In this document: in pieces, positions 34,837 to 43,686 of the stretch | Layout: each line of letters starts with the position of its first letter | How positions within the stretch are numbered: the first letter of the stretch is position 1 | NCBI GenBank assembly: GCA_963678085.1 | Contig: OY782680.1 | Location: forward strand, 2,604,001-2,668,000 | Length of the DNA stretch: 64,000 bases | DNA from: Aliishimia sp963678085 | Lineage (GTDB): Bacteria > Pseudomonadota > Alphaproteobacteria > Rhodobacterales > Rhodobacteraceae | Direction: 5' to 3' | The notes under the pieces: generated by a model | Seen by the model: the letters and a program-made list of their open reading frames with translations, nothing else | What the model was told of the DNA's origin: nothing | Databases searched by the model: none | Translations under genes and position numbers: made by a program

Positions 34837-36519
34837 TCATGCCGCCCTCCGTTCGGGACCAGCCACCGCGTTCACGGCGGCCTGGATGGCGCGTTTGTTG
34901 AAGCCGAAGGTCATCAGGGCAGAAGCGCGATAGCGCGTCAGGCCGAAGTCGTGCCGGCACTCGGGCGGCAGGTATTTCAGCTGTTTGTCCGTCGGTGGCT
35001 GACGCAGCCACGACTTGGTCTTGAAGGCGCTTTCGTCGCTCTCGTGGGTGTTCAGCCAATCATCGGCCTGTGCGAGGCAGACGGTGCGTTCGCCGACGCC
35101 CAGCAAGCGTGGCCGCTCGCCCTTAGCCCCGCCGATGGCGTACCAGACCCCGTCCATCCAGAAGATGCCGCCCCAGGCCGAAAAGCCCGTGGCCATGAGC
35201 GCGTCGTCCGACCCGAAGAGATCGACCCAAGCGAAACTGGACCGTTTCAGCAGGTCGATCTCGGTCATGACAAAGCCCGAGAGCGGGGCAGCGTCGGCGC
35301 CGGTCTCGCCTTCGTCCAGCAGCAACACTTCGCCACAGAGCGGGCATTCGGTGGCGGCGAGCGGGATCTCCGCCGCGCAGGCCGGGCAGGATTTGGTCGG
35401 GGCTTCACCAGTGCCGGTCTTGCCATCAAGATCGACATCCTGTTCCAGCGTGCCGTGGATAAGGCTCGATGTCCCGAAATCTAGCACCACGCAGTCGGTC
35501 TTCACGATGCCGGGGTGTTCTTCCGGATCGACCGTGCGCAGCCCGCGCCCGACCATCTGGATCATGGTGGATTTGTAGGAACTGGGCCGTAGCAACACGA
35601 CGCAAGACGTCGGTGGGTGATCCCAGCCCTCAGTGAGCACGGCCACGTTAACGATGACGCGGATGTCGCCCGCCGCGTAATCGGCGAGAATGGCCTTGCG
35701 GGTCTCGGCCGGCAGATCGCCGTGGATCAGCGCGGCCGTGATCCCCGCGGCGCGAAACGCCTCGGTCACATGTTCCGCGTGGGCGACGGTGGAACAGAAG
35801 ACCACGGTCTGCCGGTCTGCCGCCTTCTCACGCCAGTGGCGGATCACCTCGTCGGTGACAGGCGCGCGGTCCATGATGTCCGCCACCTTGGTCATGTCTA
35901 AATCCGCACTGGTCTTGCGGAGCGACTTCAATTCCTCCTGCACGCCAACATCGATGACAAAGGTGCGGGGCGGCACGAGGTGGCCCGATGCGATCAACTC
36001 GCCCAGACGCACCTGGTCAGCCACATTGTCGAAGACCTCACGCAGCCCCTTGCGGTCGCCCCGGGTCGGCGTTGCCGTCACCCCGAATACCCGGGCGTCA
36101 GGGTTGGCGTCGCGCACCCGGTCGATGATCCGGCGATAGCTGTCCGCCACCGCGTGATGCGCCTCATCGATCACGAGCAGATCGAGGCGTGGCATGTCAG
36201 CGAGGTTCGAGGCCCGCGCCAGGGTCGGCACCATGGCGAAGGTGACGTCGCCACCCCAGGATTTCTCGGTGGCGTCGATGACCGAGGTGGCGGCATCCGG
36301 CACCAAGCGCTGAAATTTGGCGCGGTTCTGCGCCGTGAGCTCGTCGCGATGCGCCAGAACGCAGGCCTTGGCGTCATCACAGATCATCTCGCCGGTGACC
36401 GCCGAGAGCATGATGGTCTTGCCCGCGCCGGTGGGCGCAACACCCAGCGTGTTGCCGTGTTGGCCGAGCGCAGCAACACTGCGCTCGACGAAGGTTTTCT
36501 GGCGGGGACGCAGGCGCAT
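34837..36519 (-). CDS. DEAD/DEAH-box superfamily 2 helicase
   Basis: A 560-residue helicase. Walker A is VAPTGAGKT (27-35), motif II VIDEAHH, motif III VTATPTRGD, and motif VI QMVGRGLRT. After the two RecA domains comes a zinc-ribbon-like motif (SCPACAAEIP and CPLCGEV) and a ~150-residue C-terminal region with KYLPPECRHDFGLTRYRAS. It unwinds or remodels DNA during phage replication or recombination. Several homologues occur in rhodobacterial phages. No defects are seen. Confidence 0.85.
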   Translation of the reverse strand: MRLRPRQKTFVERSVAALGQHGNTLGVAPTGAGKTIMLSAVTGEMICDDAKACVLAHRDELTAQNRAKFQRLVPDAATSVIDATEKSWGGDVTFAMVPTLARASNLADMPRLDLLVIDEAHHAVADSYRRIIDRVRDANPDARVFGVTATPTRGDRKGLREVFDNVADQVRLGELIASGHLVPPRTFVIDVGVQEELKSLRKTSADLDMTKVADIMDRAPVTDEVIRHWREKAADRQTVVFCSTVAHAEHVTEAFRAAGITAALIHGDLPAETRKAILADYAAGDIRVIVNVAVLTEGWDHPPTSCVVLLRPSSYKSTMIQMVGRGLRTVDPEEHPGIVKTDCVVLDFGTSSLIHGTLEQDVDLDGKTGTGEAPTKSCPACAAEIPLAATECPLCGEVLLLDEGETGADAAPLSGFVMTEIDLLKRSSFAWVDLFGSDDALMATGFSAWGGIFWMDGVWYAIGGAKGERPRLLGVGERTVCLAQADDWLNTHESDESAFKTKSWLRQPPTDKQLKYLPPECRHDFGLTRYRASALMTFGFNKRAIQAAVNAVAGPERRAA

Positions 36520-36531
36520 GACCGATCCCCC

Positions 36532-37140
36532 TTACTGGGCCCAGCTCGGCCGCCCGGGGGCACCGGGGTTGGCTGCTGGCGGATTGGACGAAGGCGTGGC
36601 GGCGCCATCCTGCTGCGAGGCATTGCCGCTGAACTGAAGAGGCGCCGTGCCCATGATCTGCGCATAGTCACGGTGATCCGGCGTGACCGCGCTGCGGATC
36701 TCGTTCTTGTCATCGCCGCTGGCATCGGTGCCGATGTCGATGCGGGCAACAAACTCAATGCCGTCGAGATCGGAGAAACCGCTGATGCGCCGTGCTGCCT
36801 GCGCCTCGGGCGACAAGTCCTTGTCGGAAATCCCGCGCGCCGAGTTCAGCATGCCGCGCACCAGGCTGCGGCCCATGTTGGTCCAGTCTGGTCCCTTGGG
36901 GCTGTGAAGCCCGATCAGCGTGAAGATCTTGCGGCGGGCGTATTGTCCCTCGGTCACGGTAAACTCGCCATTGAGATAGACAGCCCCAGTGGAGCCGCGC
37001 GTGGCATAGCCGCCGGTCCAGCCCTGCGAGGCATCGTCGAAACCGCCGGGACGGATGGTCAGGCGCACCTTGGCCAGTGTGCCCTTGGGGATCAGGTTGG
37101 TGTTGCTCTGCGCGTCGTTGAAATCGTTCCAGGAACCCAT
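36532..37140 (-). CDS. Unrecognised phage DNA-metabolism protein (possible ssDNA-binding)
   Basis: A 202-residue protein with a beta-rich core (AKVRLTIRPGGFDDASQGWT, AVYLNGEFTVTEGQYARRKI, FTLIGLHSPKGPDWTNMG) and a Pro/Ser/Asn-rich flexible C-terminus. Such a fold plus a disordered tail, placed between a Sak4-like ATPase and a helicase, would fit a single-strand DNA-binding or annealing protein. There is no acidic tip as in SSB, so this remains inference. Confidence 0.55.
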   Translation of the reverse strand: MGSWNDFNDAQSNTNLIPKGTLAKVRLTIRPGGFDDASQGWTGGYATRGSTGAVYLNGEFTVTEGQYARRKIFTLIGLHSPKGPDWTNMGRSLVRGMLNSARGISDKDLSPEAQAARRISGFSDLDGIEFVARIDIGTDASGDDKNEIRSAVTPDHRDYAQIMGTAPLQFSGNASQQDGAATPSSNPPAANPGAPGRPSWAQ

Positions 37141-37160
37141 GGGGAACCTCCTTTTTCTGA

Positions 37161-38036
37161 TTAGGATTGCGGTTGGGATTGGTTGTCACCGGCCGGATCG
37201 GCCGGCGGCGGTGCGTAGGTCAGTCGCTCTGTTGCCGGGGCTGCGGGCGTCCGGATCTTCGCCATCAGGCGGCCGAGATGAGGCTCTTCGACTTGGGCTA
37301 GGCGACCGGAGCGATCCTTCGCCGGAAAGCCCCAGGGGTTAATCGTCTGGCAGACAAAGGCGCGATACGGATCGCCGCCGTCGGCCTTCAGCTCCGCCAT
37401 GGTGATCACCTCATCGACGATCCCCGGCAACTCGAGCCCGGTCTTCGAGCCGTCAATCTGCGGCAGGAAAACCTTGCGATTGAAGTCGTCGAGCTTCTCG
37501 TCGAGGATCCCGACGAACCAGACATTCTTCGCCCGCGTGTGCTGGAGATGGGTCAGCCAGCCGATCATTTCGCGGCCGTGCAGCCCATAAGCGCCACGCA
37601 CATCCGGCTTGCCGGTCTTTTCGGACAGCGCTTCGGGTTGGCCTTTGCACCACCCAAAACACAGGCGCCCAGCGACGGTGATCGAGTCGACGAAGATGGT
37701 GTCGTAGCGGTCCAGTGCTGCCGGGGCGCCGAAGCGGTCGCAGACGGCTGCATAGTGCGCGGGGCTGTACGGCTGTTCATCGCGCAATGCCGGGTTGGGC
37801 CCGCCGATGAACACCGCGAAATCCCGGCATTCCGTCCAAGTGCGCGGCCGGATGCTGTCACCGGCCCAGCCCTCGATGGCGAGATCGCCCGCTTCGAGAT
37901 CCATGAACAAGGTGCGGCCGGGATCGAGGGTCCAGAGCAGCGATGTCTTCCCGATGCCGGATTTCCCGAAGATGCAGCCCTTGATCCCGCGCGGCTCGGC
38001 AAGCCGCTGGTCGGCGCTAATGATGGGGAGGCTCAC
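37161..38036 (-). CDS. Sak4-like/AAA_24 phage recombination ATPase
   Basis: A 291-residue RecA-core ATPase. Walker A is CIFGKSGIGKTSLL (21-34), Walker B-like YDTIFVDSITVAGR, and DVRGAYGLHGREMIGWLTHL fits the phage AAA_24/Sak4 group. Sak4 proteins promote strand annealing with SSB in phage recombination. The neighbours (putative SSB-like protein, helicase, Cas4-like nuclease) make up a compact recombination/replication block. It overlaps the upstream gene by 4 bases. Confidence 0.75.
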   Translation of the reverse strand: MSLPIISADQRLAEPRGIKGCIFGKSGIGKTSLLWTLDPGRTLFMDLEAGDLAIEGWAGDSIRPRTWTECRDFAVFIGGPNPALRDEQPYSPAHYAAVCDRFGAPAALDRYDTIFVDSITVAGRLCFGWCKGQPEALSEKTGKPDVRGAYGLHGREMIGWLTHLQHTRAKNVWFVGILDEKLDDFNRKVFLPQIDGSKTGLELPGIVDEVITMAELKADGGDPYRAFVCQTINPWGFPAKDRSGRLAQVEEPHLGRLMAKIRTPAAPATERLTYAPPPADPAGDNQSQPQS

Positions 38037-38566
38037 TGGTCGGCCCCCTGCGCGAGGATTTCGACCTTCAGCGTGCCGGGCCGGACGGTGCGTGCGGGCT
38101 CGAAACCCTGCCGCATGGCCTCGGGCCAGGCCGCGTATTTTCGCTCGGGCACCTTGAGGGAGAGATCAACATATTCGGCGGGGTCGTCGCCTGCATCGCG
38201 GATCCGCGCGACCATGTCGGCCAGTCGGTCCTGATCCCAATCCACCCGCTTCGGCAGATCTGCGACGACGGTGAAATCACCGTCGTCGAACCGAACCGTG
38301 CCGGTGTCTTTGCCCGAAACCTGCCGTTCTTCGGCGGCCCGGGTGGCATAGCGGACGGCCAGCCCGGCATCGAAGCGGGTCTTGGCCGCCTTGTCGCGCT
38401 TCAGACGCTCGTCGATCTCGCGTTGCAGGATCGCCAGCAGCTCGACCGGCAGGGCTGCGATCTCAGCGGCGCTGAGGGACGGCAGATCGTCCGGCGTCGG
38501 GGTGTTCTCGGGGAATGGCATGAAAGGGTCTCCGTGATCGGTGAAAAGGGATTGGAAAGCGGGCAT
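38033..38566 (-). CDS. Phage protein of unknown function
   Basis: A 177-residue protein. ATG 38566 overlaps the upstream stop (TGATG), a pattern used repeatedly in this operon; ATG 38521 has a better GGAGA site and would give 162 residues. A helical middle (LPVELLAILQREIDERLKRD) with KRDKAAKTRFDAGLAVRYA precedes a strand-rich part (TGTVRFDDGDFTVVADLPKR) and KYAAWPEAMRQGFEPARTV. No family recognised. It probably works with the Sak4-like ATPase it precedes. Confidence 0.55.
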   Translation of the reverse strand: MPAFQSLFTDHGDPFMPFPENTPTPDDLPSLSAAEIAALPVELLAILQREIDERLKRDKAAKTRFDAGLAVRYATRAAEERQVSGKDTGTVRFDDGDFTVVADLPKRVDWDQDRLADMVARIRDAGDDPAEYVDLSLKVPERKYAAWPEAMRQGFEPARTVRPGTLKVEILAQGADQ

Positions 38567-38919
38567 CACGCGGCCTCAGGCTCGGCGAGCAGCAGCTCGG
38601 AGAGGGAGGCAGCGGCGGCTTTGGGCTTGGGGCGCGCAACGGCGATGTAGGCGAACTGATCCGGAGCGATCCGCTGTTGCACCAAATGCACGAGGCCCTG
38701 TTCAGCAGCCCAAAAGGCGCGCGATCCAAGCTTTGCAAGTTCGGTTCGGCCCCGGTCGTCGAGCTTGGTGAAAAGCGCAAACGTATCGAGAACCAAAAAT
38801 CCACGATGATATTCGAGCCGGTCGCCGGGCACGGCCTGCGCGACCCAAGCGGCAAACTCGATCTCCGTCAGCGGACGGATTGAGCGAACGGTTGTGAATG
38901 GCGGGTGTTGCATCAACAT
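38566..38919 (-). CDS. Phage protein of unknown function
   Basis: A 117-residue protein. The pattern EFAAWVAQAVPGDRLEYHRG, then LVLDT and LVHLVQQRIAPDQFAYIAVA is common in small proteins of rhodobacterial replication modules. Its last residues are Ala/Glu-rich. It follows the sigma-like gene by 22 bases and is coupled to the next gene. Its function is unknown. Confidence 0.55.
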   Translation of the reverse strand: MLMQHPPFTTVRSIRPLTEIEFAAWVAQAVPGDRLEYHRGFLVLDTFALFTKLDDRGRTELAKLGSRAFWAAEQGLVHLVQQRIAPDQFAYIAVARPKPKAAAASLSELLLAEPEAA

Positions 38920-38941
38920 GGTCTCCTCCTCTGGCCTCTAC

Positions 38942-39538
38942 TCACACTGCGGCGAGATCGTCCCAGGAGGCGCCGAGGCCATGTGCGGTCAGCACAACCC
39001 GCAATTCTGAGATGCGGCGGTAGATGGCTGATCGGCTTCCGAAACCGCCTTTGCACAAGGTGTTCACGGAGTTGACCGACAGCGCCGCGCAAAGGCGCTG
39101 CCCGCAGTGGGGCAACTGCGCCAGAGCAGTCTCGATGGAGATACGGCCTTGTTGCTTCTCGGCTTCTGACAGGTGTTGGCCGTGCCAAGCAGCGAGACCC
39201 TGAGTGTCAGAAATGGCTTCAAACAAAGGGCGGGGATCGTCCTCCGCGGCCGGCGCATCCAGGGAAACCGTAAAGCCACCTGCCGCACGGCGTTCCCGCA
39301 TGATTTTCATCGCGATGCGTGAGGCTTGATTCCGGAGGATCAGACCTGAAAATGCACCCAGACCACCCTTGGCCGGATCATAGGCGGGTAAGCGGCGCAA
39401 GAGATCGACCAGCAGATCCTGGGCCAAGTCTTCCCGCTCGCAAACGGGCAAGCCCAGTCTGCGTTGCAAGCGCCGCGCCACCGCGGCCGCCTCTGAGGTG
39501 ATGATGTGGACGTGTTTCGGTTCAAGCTCGAATTGCAT
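38942..39538 (-). CDS. Sigma-70-like (ECF-type) regulator
   Basis: A 198-residue protein. Residues ~30-90 resemble sigma region 2: CEREDLAQDLLVDLLRRLPA, then GGLGAFSGLILRNQASRIA. The C-terminal part (ALAQLPHCGQRLCAAL, then FGSRSAIYRRISEL) is in the place of region 4. It is the first gene of the leftward prophage operon, upstream of replication genes. It could direct host RNA polymerase to phage promoters, or be a degenerate sigma-fold regulator. Resemblance is moderate. Confidence 0.6.
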   Translation of the reverse strand: MQFELEPKHVHIITSEAAAVARRLQRRLGLPVCEREDLAQDLLVDLLRRLPAYDPAKGGLGAFSGLILRNQASRIAMKIMRERRAAGGFTVSLDAPAAEDDPRPLFEAISDTQGLAAWHGQHLSEAEKQQGRISIETALAQLPHCGQRLCAALSVNSVNTLCKGGFGSRSAIYRRISELRVVLTAHGLGASWDDLAAV

Positions 39539-39672
39539 ATCGGTGTGCCTCGGTCATCGTTTCTGATGCTCCGAGAGTGCCGATTGCTGGGCTTCGATTG
39601 GTGGGAACGGTCTGGGAAGTTTATGGGAGTTTCTGGGAAATCTTCACTTCGCTTGAGGCCAGAACGAAGAGG

Positions 39673-41331
39673 TCAAGGCAAAGAGCCGTCTGCCAGTTTC
39701 ACCATCGCAGCATGGACCCGCTCGGCCCGTGCTTCGACGAAGCTCTTGAAGTCTCCCGACACCAAATCGTCGTAGGGGACGAGGTGGCTTTCCAACCTAT
39801 GCCGTACCTGGTCTTCTGTGGCATTCGCATCCTGCGCCCGTTCTTCGAGATACTGCTTTGGTGTCTTGGCCGCGATTTTTCGGTTTGTTTTCCAGGATAT
39901 CAGGGAGCAATTCAGCGCCGAATTGACTTCATGGTCTGGAAAATCGTCCTGCAGGAGGGCGCGTGGATAGACGTGATGATACTCGCGGAAGCATACATTC
40001 TCAGCAGTCGCCTTTGCACCATCTGCAAAGTCATACCCGCCGCCATAAAGTGATACAGCCATGATTGCCCGCCCAAGACGATCCTTCCGGCTCGGCCAGC
40101 CGCCCCGAATGAGCTCTGCAGGTTGCGGCAAGGGGTTCTGTGCCTCATCGAATAGGTCTGCCTGCGCATCTGTTGTAGGATCTGTAATCTCGGCGAGGAT
40201 CGCCTTGTAGTCTGCAAAAGCTCGTGTGGTCGCCGTTTTGAGGTACCTGTCAGTGAAACTGGCCCGCCAGATTGCCTTCCGGATCAAGGTGCGTGCGCGC
40301 CCTTCCTGATCCACACCGTCAATCGGGACATTGGCCCATAGGGCAGACGTCAGATAGACAATGACTTCGGTCGGCAGGAGCTTCTCATTGAAGATTGCCT
40401 CGTCGCGCAGGAACGCCACCCCTCGCTTCATTCCCAGGACCACTTGGTCCCAGACCGCCGCCAACTCGCTCCCAAACTCTGGATCTAGGTAAGTCCGCTT
40501 CAGCGGCGGTTTGCCATTGAGCAATGCGCCGATTGCCAGCGCCGTATCCTCGATTTTGCCATAGTCACCTGCAGCCGGGACTTCTTCATGAAGCTCGCCG
40601 ATCATGTCGTGCAACGAGTCTCCCACCGCGCCTTCCAGCTGAGCGACAACAATGTCGAAATCCTTCAACGGGGAAGCGGAGGTGTTCATCTTGATGAAGA
40701 CGTCGAGGGCGGTTTCCTGCTCCGTTGTCACGGGCAAGGACAGGAACGGAATGGGATAGGACGCCATGCGCTGCCGCAAGCGCATAATGGCCTTGTCGGT
40801 GGACTTGGACGTCTCAGCACGTCCTGTCCATTCGTCCATGGCCTGCTCCCCTTTCGACCCGGGGCACAAGATCGATACAGGGAACAACTGACGCTCAAGG
40901 CATTCCGCAGGATTGTCCGCCCAAAGCGGCATGCGCTTTCCGCTCTTGTTCAGATAGCGCTTCACGATTTCTATTTCTGGCTGCTCATCGTTCTCCAGCG
41001 AGACGAAGACTGTGAATTCGTCGTAGTCGTCCGTGAGGGATCGCCAGACCGCGGTCATCCGCTGTTGCCCGTCGAGCAGATTCATCTGAGGCATGCCCTT
41101 AGGCTCGGGCGCCCCCGAAATCGGCCGTGAGTGGAACAACTCCTTGTCGCCGACTTCGAGGATCAGCAACGCCCCAATCGGAAGCGATGGCACCCGCAAC
41201 ATGTTTTCCAGAACGCCTTCGATCTGGTTTGGCCGCCACGCTTCAAACCGCTGAAACCGCGGGAGCATCAGCAAACCCTCGCGGATCATCGAGAACCAGT
41301 CTTCAACACTCTTGGTACGGGCTTCCATCAC
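39673..41331 (-). CDS. DUF262/DUF1524-type nuclease (GmrSD-like)
   Basis: A 552-residue protein. The N-terminal DUF262 domain has the LPRFQRFEAWRPNQIEGV segment and the hallmark NLLDGQQRMTAVW (DGQQR 87-91), which is linked to nucleotide-dependent cleavage in this family. Near residue 450 an HNH-like site appears (REYHHVYPRALL, then NCSLISWKTNRKI), as in DUF1524. GmrSD enzymes cut modified phage DNA, and related DUF262 proteins are frequent in defence islands. Here both parts are in one chain. It lies beside two unrecognised genes on the same strand, and the three may form a unit. Confidence 0.75.
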   Translation of the reverse strand: MMEARTKSVEDWFSMIREGLLMLPRFQRFEAWRPNQIEGVLENMLRVPSLPIGALLILEVGDKELFHSRPISGAPEPKGMPQMNLLDGQQRMTAVWRSLTDDYDEFTVFVSLENDEQPEIEIVKRYLNKSGKRMPLWADNPAECLERQLFPVSILCPGSKGEQAMDEWTGRAETSKSTDKAIMRLRQRMASYPIPFLSLPVTTEQETALDVFIKMNTSASPLKDFDIVVAQLEGAVGDSLHDMIGELHEEVPAAGDYGKIEDTALAIGALLNGKPPLKRTYLDPEFGSELAAVWDQVVLGMKRGVAFLRDEAIFNEKLLPTEVIVYLTSALWANVPIDGVDQEGRARTLIRKAIWRASFTDRYLKTATTRAFADYKAILAEITDPTTDAQADLFDEAQNPLPQPAELIRGGWPSRKDRLGRAIMAVSLYGGGYDFADGAKATAENVCFREYHHVYPRALLQDDFPDHEVNSALNCSLISWKTNRKIAAKTPKQYLEERAQDANATEDQVRHRLESHLVPYDDLVSGDFKSFVEARAERVHAAMVKLADGSLP

Positions 41332-41413
41332 AACACCTGATTGAAATCTTTGCTTTGTCTGACCCTACAACGAGGCTCTGCAAAAACGACAGATGTGAAA
41401 TGGCTGCCTCTGG

Positions 41414-42349
41414 CTATTCAAAGGTGATTTTATCCACAGGCACAGTGACTGAGTATCCACGAGCATGGTGGGTCTTGATGAAAGACTTGGCCTCGTTGTC
41501 AGAAAACCCGGCGCTGGTCACTTTTGCTCTCATTTCGCGCACCAGGTCTGAAGCGGCCCGACCGGTCGTATCTTCAACCACCGGTCCGGGTGCTATCGGA
41601 TCGTTTGTCTTTAACCGCTCGACCATGCGTAAGAACGCCGGGAACGTCTGATGGGTGAAAACGATCGATCTGCCTCGCCATTCGACCTTTCCGCTGTCGT
41701 GATAGATGACTAGTTCTGGCCCGTCGCGACGATGCCCTGCCAAAATACACGGCTCATCAGTTTCCAGATCATCGAGGAGGTCCGAAAGCAATACCATTCG
41801 AATGTCAGCTGCCAGCAGCAGAGACGCTGCTTCTTCAGGGAATTCGGGTGAGATCAAAATGATCGGCTGCCCTTGCGCACTCTGGCGCATCAAGGGGACG
41901 ATTCCGTTTTGACGCAGAATGCCCGACTTGAAAGTGATTGAGGCGTGCGCCTGAGCATCTGTCCGGCCGAGATACCATAGGCCTTCTGTAATGAGGCGGT
42001 TCGCGCCGCTTACGGGGGCAAGATCCGCCAAAACCGCGACAAGTCGATCGAAATCTACCGTGAAGGACCGCAAGTCGTCTTCGTCCAGCACCGCATCAGA
42101 TGCCGGATCCAATGGACAGCTCGCCCGGGGCGCGCCATTGACCACTTCAATGGGACGCGCTGCCAACCCGCAACTGCAGTCCGAACAAACGTCCCATTGG
42201 ATAGCTGGCGCGTTTTCAATGAGAATGCGCTGACGCAGAAGGCGATCGACCTCTGCGCCAGCGTATTCGGAGATCGCGGGCCACGAGACCGGAGCCGCGC
42301 CGGCAATCTCACTCAGCCGCTTCAATAAGGGAGAGATTTTCCCGCTCAT
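41414..42349 (-). CDS. Unrecognised protein with putative zinc site
   Basis: A 311-residue protein starting at ATG 42349 (MSGKISPLLKRLSEIAGAAP); the frame is open to 42370. Four cysteines close together (DVCSDCSCGL and RASCPL) could bind zinc. A strand-helix region follows (QPIILISPEFPEEAASLLLA, ADIRMVLLSDLLDDLE) and a C-terminal VEWRGRSIVFTHQTFPAFLR, then AKSFIKTHHARGYSV. I recognise no family. It overlaps the upstream gene's end by about 40 bases, which implies that they are expressed together. Confidence 0.6.
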   Translation of the reverse strand: MSGKISPLLKRLSEIAGAAPVSWPAISEYAGAEVDRLLRQRILIENAPAIQWDVCSDCSCGLAARPIEVVNGAPRASCPLDPASDAVLDEDDLRSFTVDFDRLVAVLADLAPVSGANRLITEGLWYLGRTDAQAHASITFKSGILRQNGIVPLMRQSAQGQPIILISPEFPEEAASLLLAADIRMVLLSDLLDDLETDEPCILAGHRRDGPELVIYHDSGKVEWRGRSIVFTHQTFPAFLRMVERLKTNDPIAPGPVVEDTTGRAASDLVREMRAKVTSAGFSDNEAKSFIKTHHARGYSVTVPVDKITFE

Positions 42350-43550
42350 TTCGCAGCCCGTGCCGTTCAATCAAGTTAAGTATGCGCGCCTCATGCTGCG
42401 TACGCCGAAATTGCAGAACGCTCGGCGGCCGAAGTTTGACGGTGACTTGCGGCTGGCGTTTGGCGTCGCTCTTGAAAACAACCCGAAAGACCAATTCGCC
42501 GAGCCGCCAGCTCCCCCTGAAATCAGCCGGCGTCTCTGCTAAATGCTTCAGCGCCTCGCCGCCAGGGTCGCGTGATCGAAAGGAACGCGCCGCGCGCAGG
42601 TAACCGCTCTTGCCCGGGATCATTAGATCCGCAGCGGCTTCGGTGATTTCGACGCGGTCGATAACCGGGTCATACCGATGGTCAAAGCTGAACGTCGGGC
42701 CAGCTTCTTCGATCGGGGTCAGCGTGTAGAGATCCCGCGCGTCGTCTCCGTCAAAGAACCCCGGTTTCTCGAGGATTTCCGAAGCAAAGAACTCCGCAAT
42801 CTCTGCTTGGTGGGCTTTGCGAATGCGCGCCAGGCCGAGCATTCCCGTCGTTTCGGAGTAACGGATGACGGCATGCTTGATCTGCCTGACGCTAATGACC
42901 CGTTCTTCTTGACCTTCAACAACAGGCATCGTCGAAACCACCGACCCATGGGCAATGACGAGATTGATCTCGCCATCGTCGACATACTCTCCAACGCGGC
43001 AATAGTCGCCTTGGAACGCCTCGCAAAACAGATCGCGAATTGCCGCCTCGAAACGTTTCATCCGATCGTCCGACAGGTCGACGGCAACACCACGCTCTTT
43101 GCCGGCGAATTCCTGCAGCCGGTCGGCTGCCATCATTGCCCTTTGGTCAGCCGCAGCATCGAAAAGATCGGGGTGTTCCAGAAACACTCGCAAGGCCAGG
43201 TGCTTTGGATCATGCGCCTTGTTGGGCTCCTCTTCATCTCCGACTTTCAATTCAGGAAACAGATCGACCCCATGGCGGTCGGCCTGCGCCTGAATGATTT
43301 CGAGCCCGCTTTTGTCACCAAGTTCAGCTACCCGGTGGAGATCCGCACGAAGACCTTCCGGATAGTTCTCCTCAGACCCTGTCAAGAAGTCCCCGAGCGC
43401 CTCCCTCGCGTCGGGTTCTTCCTGGTTCAGGACTGAGAGATCGAAGTTTTTCAGCTTATCTTTGTGCCGCGCGAGCAATGCGCTCATCAAGCGCAGATCG
43501 ATGGTTTTGATGAACCTGGGATTGATGAATTTCTTGAGGTTTCCAGCCAT
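42309..43550 (-). CDS. Unrecognised 413-residue protein, partner of the downstream gene
   Basis: Starts at ATG 43550 (MAGNLKKFINPRFIKTIDLR) with AAGG upstream. It is acidic and mixed alpha/beta, with KAHDPKHLALRVFLEHPDLF and DDRMKRFEAAIRDLFCEAFQ. It has a strand-rich middle (DGEINLVIAHGSVVSTMPVV) and a C-terminal part ending in LRPPSVLQFRRTQHEARILN. No motif of a known enzyme is obvious. It is the first gene of a unit that includes the zinc-site protein and possibly the DUF262 nuclease, between the prophage control gene and the recombinase operon, a common cargo site. Confidence 0.6.
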   Translation of the reverse strand: MAGNLKKFINPRFIKTIDLRLMSALLARHKDKLKNFDLSVLNQEEPDAREALGDFLTGSEENYPEGLRADLHRVAELGDKSGLEIIQAQADRHGVDLFPELKVGDEEEPNKAHDPKHLALRVFLEHPDLFDAAADQRAMMAADRLQEFAGKERGVAVDLSDDRMKRFEAAIRDLFCEAFQGDYCRVGEYVDDGEINLVIAHGSVVSTMPVVEGQEERVISVRQIKHAVIRYSETTGMLGLARIRKAHQAEIAEFFASEILEKPGFFDGDDARDLYTLTPIEEAGPTFSFDHRYDPVIDRVEITEAAADLMIPGKSGYLRAARSFRSRDPGGEALKHLAETPADFRGSWRLGELVFRVVFKSDAKRQPQVTVKLRPPSVLQFRRTQHEARILNLIERHGLRNERENLSLIEAAE

Positions 43551-43686
43551 GGCGATTCCTTTAAGGGGAGGTAAATGTTCATCGTACGTTCTCCCGCACT
43601 GAGGTCAACAACCGCAGCGTGAGTGGGACGAAATTTCGCCGAGCTGAGTAGAGGCAAAGGGAGAGACATCCCCGGAGCCTTGCACC

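Noticed and set aside
35980..37164. 394-residue open frame on the plus strand
   Set aside because: Antisense to the DEAH helicase and its neighbour; no motif.
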